Assembly (NCBI GenBank): GCA_964495145.1
Contig: CAZBUP010000016.1
Location: 1 to 26,163 of the forward strand
DNA: 26,163 bases
Direction: 5' to 3'
Origin: UBA6120 sp964495145
Lineage (GTDB): Bacteria; Bacillota_I; Bacilli_A; RFN20; CAG-826
Shown: positions 22,426 through 26,163 of the stretch, in pieces
Position numbering within the stretch: position 1 is the first letter of the stretch
Layout: each line of letters starts with the position of its first letter
Program-made: the position numbers and the translations under genes
The notes under the pieces: generated by a model
What the model was told of the DNA's origin: nothing
Databases searched by the model: none
The model's input: only the letters and a program-made list of their open reading frames with translations

Positions 22426-22516
22426 GGAGCAATACCCAAGTTGGTGAAGGGGCGTCCCTGCTAAGGACGTAGGTCGGGTTACCGGCGCGAGAGTTCGAGT
22501 CTCTCTTGCTCCGCCA
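22426..22516 (+). tRNA. tRNA-Ser (anticodon GCT)
   Basis: A 91-base class II tRNA. Acceptor GGAGCAA pairs with TTGCTCC, CCA is encoded at 22514-22516, the T arm is AGTTCGAGTCT, a long variable arm is present and the loop CTGCTAA gives anticodon GCT, reading AGC and AGU. It stands alone with its own promoter and terminator. Confidence 0.97.
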
Positions 22517-22526
22517 GTGGCAAATT

Positions 22527-22550
22527 ACGCATCAACCGATGCGTTTTTTT
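22527..22550 (+). terminator. Rho-independent terminator of tRNA-Ser(GCT)
   Basis: Perfect 7-bp stem ACGCATC/GATGCGT with a four-base loop AACC, followed by a run of seven T. It begins 10 bases after the tRNA CCA. Confidence 0.93.
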
Positions 22551-22571
22551 GTGGCCTGCGTCTCATGATTT

Positions 22572-22600
22572 TTGCATTGGCTGCTCGCATATGTGATAAA
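22572..22600 (+). promoter_or_regulatory. Possible promoter of the GNAT-like gene
   Basis: TTGCAT (22572-22577), 17-base spacer, GATAAA (22595-22600), about 23 bases before the ATG. AAAGGA follows as ribosome site. Confidence 0.45.
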
Positions 22601-22623
22601 TTATTGAATAAAGGATTTTTACA

Positions 22624-23769
22624 ATGAAACAAAAAGCACTGCAGGTCAAGATTGTTAGCTCGAAGCGCCAATTGCGCCAATTCATTGATTTTCCGGTCAA
22701 ATTGTATCGCGGGAACCATTATTTCACGCCCTATATCTATGAAGACGAGGTTAACAACCTGACCCCGAGCAAAAATCCGGCCAGCCGCTATTGCGATTTC
22801 CGCTTGTTTCTAGCTTACCGCGGCCGAAAAATCGTCGGGCGCGTCTGTGCTATCGTTAATAACTTTTCCAACCAGAAGTACGGTCAGAAACGCATTCGAT
22901 TCAACCGTATCGACATGGTCGACGATCTCGAGGTGACCCGGGCTTTGATTAAAGCCGTAGCCGACTACGGAAAAGGATTTGGCCTCGAGGAAATCACCGG
23001 ACCGCTTGGGTATTCGGATCAAGACAAAGAAGGATTGCTGACGATGGGATTCGATCAAATCAACATGTTCGCGACCTTCTACACCCATGAATACTACGTC
23101 CGCCATTTGGAGGCCTTGGGTTTCCATCCCGACGCCGTTTGGAACGAATACCGCATCTACATCCCCAAGGAGATTGATCCGCGTTTCGTCAAAATCGGGG
23201 AATACACCGCCCAAAAATACAAGGTCCACATCACGCGGCCCAAGAGCAAGAAGTCCAAGGATCTCAAACCCTACATCCATCAAGTCCTCCATTTGATGAA
23301 TCGGGCTTACGACCATTTGTATGGTTATGTCCCGATTGCCGAGGACCAAATGGATCTCTTGGCGTCCCAATACCTACCGATGGTCAACTTGGATTACCTT
23401 CAAATCGTCTGCGACGAAAACGAGAAAGTCGTCGGCGTCGGATTGATGATTCCCTCCCCGTGTCGCGCCTTGAAGCGCAGCCGCGGGCATTTGTTCCCGT
23501 TTGGCTTCATCGGCTTCATGCGGGCTCTCAAGAAGGCCAAGCACCTCGACATGCTGCTCGTGGCCGTGGAGCCGGAATTGAAGAACTCCGGCATCTTGGC
23601 GATGATTTTCACCGAAGCGGTCAAAAACGCCATTCGCAACGGCATCGAATTTGCCGAGACGGGGCCGGAATTGTCCGACAACATGAACATCAACCTGCTG
23701 TGGAAGTCCTTCGAACACGTGCAACATAAGGAAAGAAAGTGTTTCGTCCGGTCGATTGACGTCGAATGA
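22624..23769 (+). CDS. GNAT-fold acetyltransferase-like protein (YghO-like)
   Basis: 381 residues. The N-terminal half (FIDFPVKLYRGNHYFTPYIYEDEV written in parts, RKIVGRVCAIVNNFSNQKYG, GPLGYSDQDKEGLLTMGFD) and the C-terminal GNAT-like half (EKVVGVGLMIPS, LDMLLVAVEPELKNSGILAMIF, FAETGPELSDNMNINLLWKSFEH) match a group of long hypothetical proteins of the acyl-CoA N-acyltransferase fold. The substrate is unknown. AAAGGA lies 9 bases before the ATG. A PlsC-type acyltransferase gene starts 17 bases after the stop, so a lipid or acyl-related role is suggested by context only; plsC also has its own -10. Confidence 0.65.
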   Translation: MKQKALQVKIVSSKRQLRQFIDFPVKLYRGNHYFTPYIYEDEVNNLTPSKNPASRYCDFRLFLAYRGRKIVGRVCAIVNNFSNQKYGQKRIRFNRIDMVDDLEVTRALIKAVADYGKGFGLEEITGPLGYSDQDKEGLLTMGFDQINMFATFYTHEYYVRHLEALGFHPDAVWNEYRIYIPKEIDPRFVKIGEYTAQKYKVHITRPKSKKSKDLKPYIHQVLHLMNRAYDHLYGYVPIAEDQMDLLASQYLPMVNLDYLQIVCDENEKVVGVGLMIPSPCRALKRSRGHLFPFGFIGFMRALKKAKHLDMLLVAVEPELKNSGILAMIFTEAVKNAIRNGIEFAETGPELSDNMNINLLWKSFEHVQHKERKCFVRSIDVE

Positions 23770-23774
23770 TGGTC

Positions 23775-23780
23775 TATAAT
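23775..23780 (+). promoter_or_regulatory. -10 box of the plsC-like gene (leaderless)
   Basis: Perfect TATAAT 6 bases before the ATG at 23787, so transcription should start on the start codon. A TTGACG lies 13 bases upstream, too close; TCGATT lies at the standard 17. No ribosome site in the gap. Confidence 0.6.
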
Positions 23781-23786
23781 TAAAAA

Positions 23787-25040
23787 ATGGACGGTTCTAA
23801 AAGAAAAAGAAAAATCGTCAAGTCCCGTCACTGGTTGCTACTGATCATCATTCGGATTCTTGTCGCCCCAGCCATTTTCGTTTATTTCTGTTTCCGCTAC
23901 CGGTTATTGCGACTTAAGAAGCGCGGCCCGTTGCTCATATTGATGAATCATGTCACCGAATTCGACGTGCTCTTAACCGATACCTTGTTCAATTTTCCAG
24001 TCTATTTCGTCGCCAGCGAGCAATTGCTCAACAAAGGCTTTTCCAGTTGGCTATTGAACTACGTTTTTGCCCCGATTCCCAAATCCAAGTCCATGAGCGA
24101 CATCAGCATCGTCCCCCGCATCAAACGGGTTTTGAACGAAGGCGGTAACGTCGCCATCTTCCCGGAAGGGAACATGACGATGACCGGCACGATGTCCTCG
24201 ATGCCCCCGGCCATCGGCAAATTGATCAAATTTCTGCAAGTGCCGGTCGTTTTCCTTGAATCCTACGGCCTGTACTTTTCGAGCCCGCGTTGGTCGCGTT
24301 ACCGCAAATTCGGTCCGACTGGGATTCGTATGAAACGCATCATGGAAGTGGCCGATTACGCCGAGTTGAGCGGCGAGGAAATCACCGACATCGTCAAGGC
24401 GGAACTGCATACGAACGCCTATGAACAGCGGCCGGTGCGCCGCTACCGCGGCTTTAAAAAAGCCGCCGGTCTGCATCGGCTTGTCTTTGTTTGCCCCCAG
24501 TGCCATCAACCATTTGGCATGCATTCCCACGGATCAAAACTTTATTGTGACCAATGCGGCTACGAAGGTACCTATGACGTATTCGGCTATGTCAATGACG
24601 CGACCGGACGCCACGATACCGTACGCTTGGACGCCCAAGTGAAGCGCGATTACCTAGCCTACGTCAAAACGCATGTTGATGACATCACCTTATCCGACGA
24701 AGTCACGATCCGCTACTTCGTGGCCGGGGCCAAGCGCCGGTCGCGGCAATTCAACCAAACCTTCACCTTGACCAAGGAAGGCGTGACCATCTCTGATGGC
24801 GGCGGAACGAAACAATACCCATTTGACGACATCCTATCGTACACGATGCAGACACGCCGAAAATTCATCATTTATGTTCATGGAAATTTGTCGATCGTGG
24901 CCAAAATGCCACAATCGGCTTCTTCATATCAGTATTTGATTACGATGCAATTGTTACACAACCATCACCAATATCTGAAAGGGTCTTGCGAACATGAATA
25001 TTTTTCAAATCCTGACGACATTACCGGCCTCGGACTTTAA
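23787..25040 (+). CDS. PlsC-type acyltransferase fused to a C-terminal zinc ribbon
   Basis: 417 residues. A basic start (KRKRKIVKSR) leads to a membrane helix at about 16-36. The acyltransferase domain has NHVTEFD with H55 and D60 (HX4D) and FPEG at 125-128, the PlsC catalytic and glycerol-phosphate motifs. It would acylate 1-acyl-glycerol phosphate or a related acceptor at the membrane. After about residue 230 comes a four-cysteine ribbon, C236-x2-C239 and C254-x2-C257 (CPQCHQPFG, CDQCGYEG), then a 150-residue tail without recognised domain. The fusion is not part of ordinary PlsC. The only plausible start lies 6 bases after a TATAAT. The 3' end overlaps the transporter gene by 47 bases. Confidence 0.85.
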   Translation: MDGSKRKRKIVKSRHWLLLIIIRILVAPAIFVYFCFRYRLLRLKKRGPLLILMNHVTEFDVLLTDTLFNFPVYFVASEQLLNKGFSSWLLNYVFAPIPKSKSMSDISIVPRIKRVLNEGGNVAIFPEGNMTMTGTMSSMPPAIGKLIKFLQVPVVFLESYGLYFSSPRWSRYRKFGPTGIRMKRIMEVADYAELSGEEITDIVKAELHTNAYEQRPVRRYRGFKKAAGLHRLVFVCPQCHQPFGMHSHGSKLYCDQCGYEGTYDVFGYVNDATGRHDTVRLDAQVKRDYLAYVKTHVDDITLSDEVTIRYFVAGAKRRSRQFNQTFTLTKEGVTISDGGGTKQYPFDDILSYTMQTRRKFIIYVHGNLSIVAKMPQSASSYQYLITMQLLHNHHQYLKGSCEHEYFSNPDDITGLGL

Positions 25041-26163
25041 TTCCTATTGGTCGGTCGTCGTCCAAATCGTCATCCTGTGCGCCTTGCTGCTTTTTTCGAA
25101 CATGCTGAGGCGCAAGGTCAAATTCATTCAAAAATCCCTCATACCGACCACCATCATCGCCGGGTTTTTGGGCTTAGGCATGAAATATTTGTTGAATGAC
25201 GGGCTGAACGTTGCCCTCGACAGCACCCCGCTCATCACCAGCGAGTTCATGTCGATCGTCACTTATCACATGATTGCCATCGGGTTCATCGCCTTGGGGC
25301 TCAAGGGGTCGGAAAAATTGGCCCGCGTCCGCCAAATCAAACAAGTAAGCCCCGTTAAAAGCGGGCTGTTGATCGTCAGCACTTACGTCATGCAAGGCAT
25401 CGTCGGCCTGGCAGTCACCATCATCGGGGCTTTGGTCTTCAATGAAATTGCCGCTTATTCGGGCATCTTGCTTCCGATGGGTTACGGCCAAGGGCCGGGA
25501 CAAGCCAATAACATCGGCTTATTGTATGAAAACGCCGGTTTCCTCGGCGGTCGATCCTTTGGCTTGACCATTTCCACCATGGGTTTCATTGCCGCGGCAG
25601 TCGGCGGCGTCATTTATTTAAATGTTTTGGTCCGCAAGGGCAAAATCAAACCATTGGACCGAACCGACACCAACAAGCCGGCCTTGACCTCAATCGTCGA
25701 AGGCAGCGATGAGATTCCGGTCGTGGAGTCCGTCGACAAGATGAGCATTCAAACGGCCATCGTCGGCCTCGTCTATCTACTGACGTGGTTATTCATGATT
25801 GGCCTTACCTATCTCTTGACTTTGGCCAGCCCCGCATCTGACGGCTTTATCCAAAAAAGCGTCATCCCCCTCATTTGGGGTTTCAACTTCATCGTGGCCA
25901 CCTTCATGACGATTCTCGTCAAGCAATTCGTGAAATTACTTAAAAAAGTCAAACTGATGAAACGCACCTATACCAATGATTTCATGCTCAACCGCATCGC
26001 CGGGGTAGCTTTCGACTTCATGATCATCGCCTCGATTACCGCCATCGACATCGAAACGATTTCCTCGCTGGGCATGATCGTGACCTTGGTCATCATCGGC
26101 TTAGTGGGGGCGGTCAGCACGTATTTCTACATCCGCTACGTAACAAAGCGCGTTTACCACGAT
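24994..26163 (+). CDS. gltS: GltS-like sodium/glutamate symporter (ESS family), incomplete at the window end
   Basis: 390 codons from ATG 24994, open to the last base. About ten hydrophobic helices are visible, beginning near residue 18 (VVVQIVILCALLLFSNML). IPTTIIAGFLGLG and the re-entrant segment GYGQGPGQANNIG, near residue 168, fit the ESS family, whose usual motif is GHGTAAAFG; the changed loop makes the substrate uncertain. Family members import glutamate with sodium. The start overlaps the plsC-like gene by 47 bases in another frame, with GAAAGGG about 10 bases upstream, so it is probably translated from the same mRNA. Family length is about 400-450 residues, so only the C-terminal end is missing. 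Confidence 0.85.
   Translation, partial: MNIFQILTTLPASDFNSYWSVVVQIVILCALLLFSNMLRRKVKFIQKSLIPTTIIAGFLGLGMKYLLNDGLNVALDSTPLITSEFMSIVTYHMIAIGFIALGLKGSEKLARVRQIKQVSPVKSGLLIVSTYVMQGIVGLAVTIIGALVFNEIAAYSGILLPMGYGQGPGQANNIGLLYENAGFLGGRSFGLTISTMGFIAAAVGGVIYLNVLVRKGKIKPLDRTDTNKPALTSIVEGSDEIPVVESVDKMSIQTAIVGLVYLLTWLFMIGLTYLLTLASPASDGFIQKSVIPLIWGFNFIVATFMTILVKQFVKLLKKVKLMKRTYTNDFMLNRIAGVAFDFMIIASITAIDIETISSLGMIVTLVIIGLVGAVSTYFYIRYVTKRVYHD

Noticed and set aside
22810..23370. A 186-residue minus-strand frame opposite the GNAT-like gene
   Set aside because: Antisense shadow; no start signal, no family match.
1..26163. CRISPR array or insertion sequence
   Set aside because: No regularly spaced repeats, transposase motifs or terminal inverted repeats were seen.

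Overview
The window is about 26 kb of chromosome from a bacterium related to Bacilli, Erysipelotrichia or Mollicutes. Spx with its N-terminal CxxC, RNase J, a YlbF-family protein, a short NadK, a CYTH protein and a UPF0316/DUF2179 membrane protein all point there. Gene order matches Bacillus subtilis in several places (trpS, spx, CYTH, nadK; ylbF, rsmD, coaD; rnj beside def). Many genes end cleanly on TGA, so the standard bacterial code is used, not the mycoplasma code. GC content of the core looks close to 50 percent by eye. Genes are packed tightly, with ATGA/TAATG couplings and convergent genes whose stop codons overlap. The exact order or family cannot be fixed from sequence alone.

Layout. 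1-890: an AT-rich stretch with foreign-looking codon use, carrying the start of a HTH-Fic gene (minus strand) behind a strong promoter framed by two copies of a 22-bp palindrome; it abuts the 3' end of tRNA-Ser(GGA). 1092-6729: pseudouridine synthase and phospho-sugar mutase (plus), Cof-type phosphatase and trpS (minus), spx (plus), CYTH protein (minus). 6796-12270: nadK with a small membrane EIIB-like protein, maf, RNase J, peptide deformylase, then ylbF, rsmD and coaD. 12271-15553: a minus-strand run of PgeF-type laccase-domain protein, membrane-anchored thioredoxin-like protein, nitroreductase, CBS-pair protein and UPF0316 protein. 15614-20919: a cyclic-di-GMP block with a membrane GGDEF protein, a 5TM-PAS-GGDEF-HD-GYP hybrid, tRNA-Ser(CGA) and a divergent degenerate GGDEF-EAL protein that is followed at once by archaeal-type proS. 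22426-26163: tRNA-Ser(GCT) with a clear terminator, a GNAT-like protein, a PlsC acyltransferase fused to a zinc ribbon, and the start of a GltS-like transporter.

How it fits together. Most genes are housekeeping: translation (trpS, proS, three tRNA-Ser, def, rsmD, pseudouridine synthase), RNA decay (RNase J, YlbF), cofactors (nadK, coaD), redox stress (spx, thioredoxin-like, nitroreductase) and lipid or envelope work (PlsC, PgeF). The points most worth a second look are the Fic gene with its paired operators, the EIIB-like protein that has lost its phospho-cysteine and is translationally coupled to nadK, the cyclic-di-GMP set with an apparently dead GGDEF-EAL member coupled to proS, the PlsC-zinc ribbon fusion, and a recurring pattern of -10 boxes placed so close to the start codon that the mRNAs should be leaderless.
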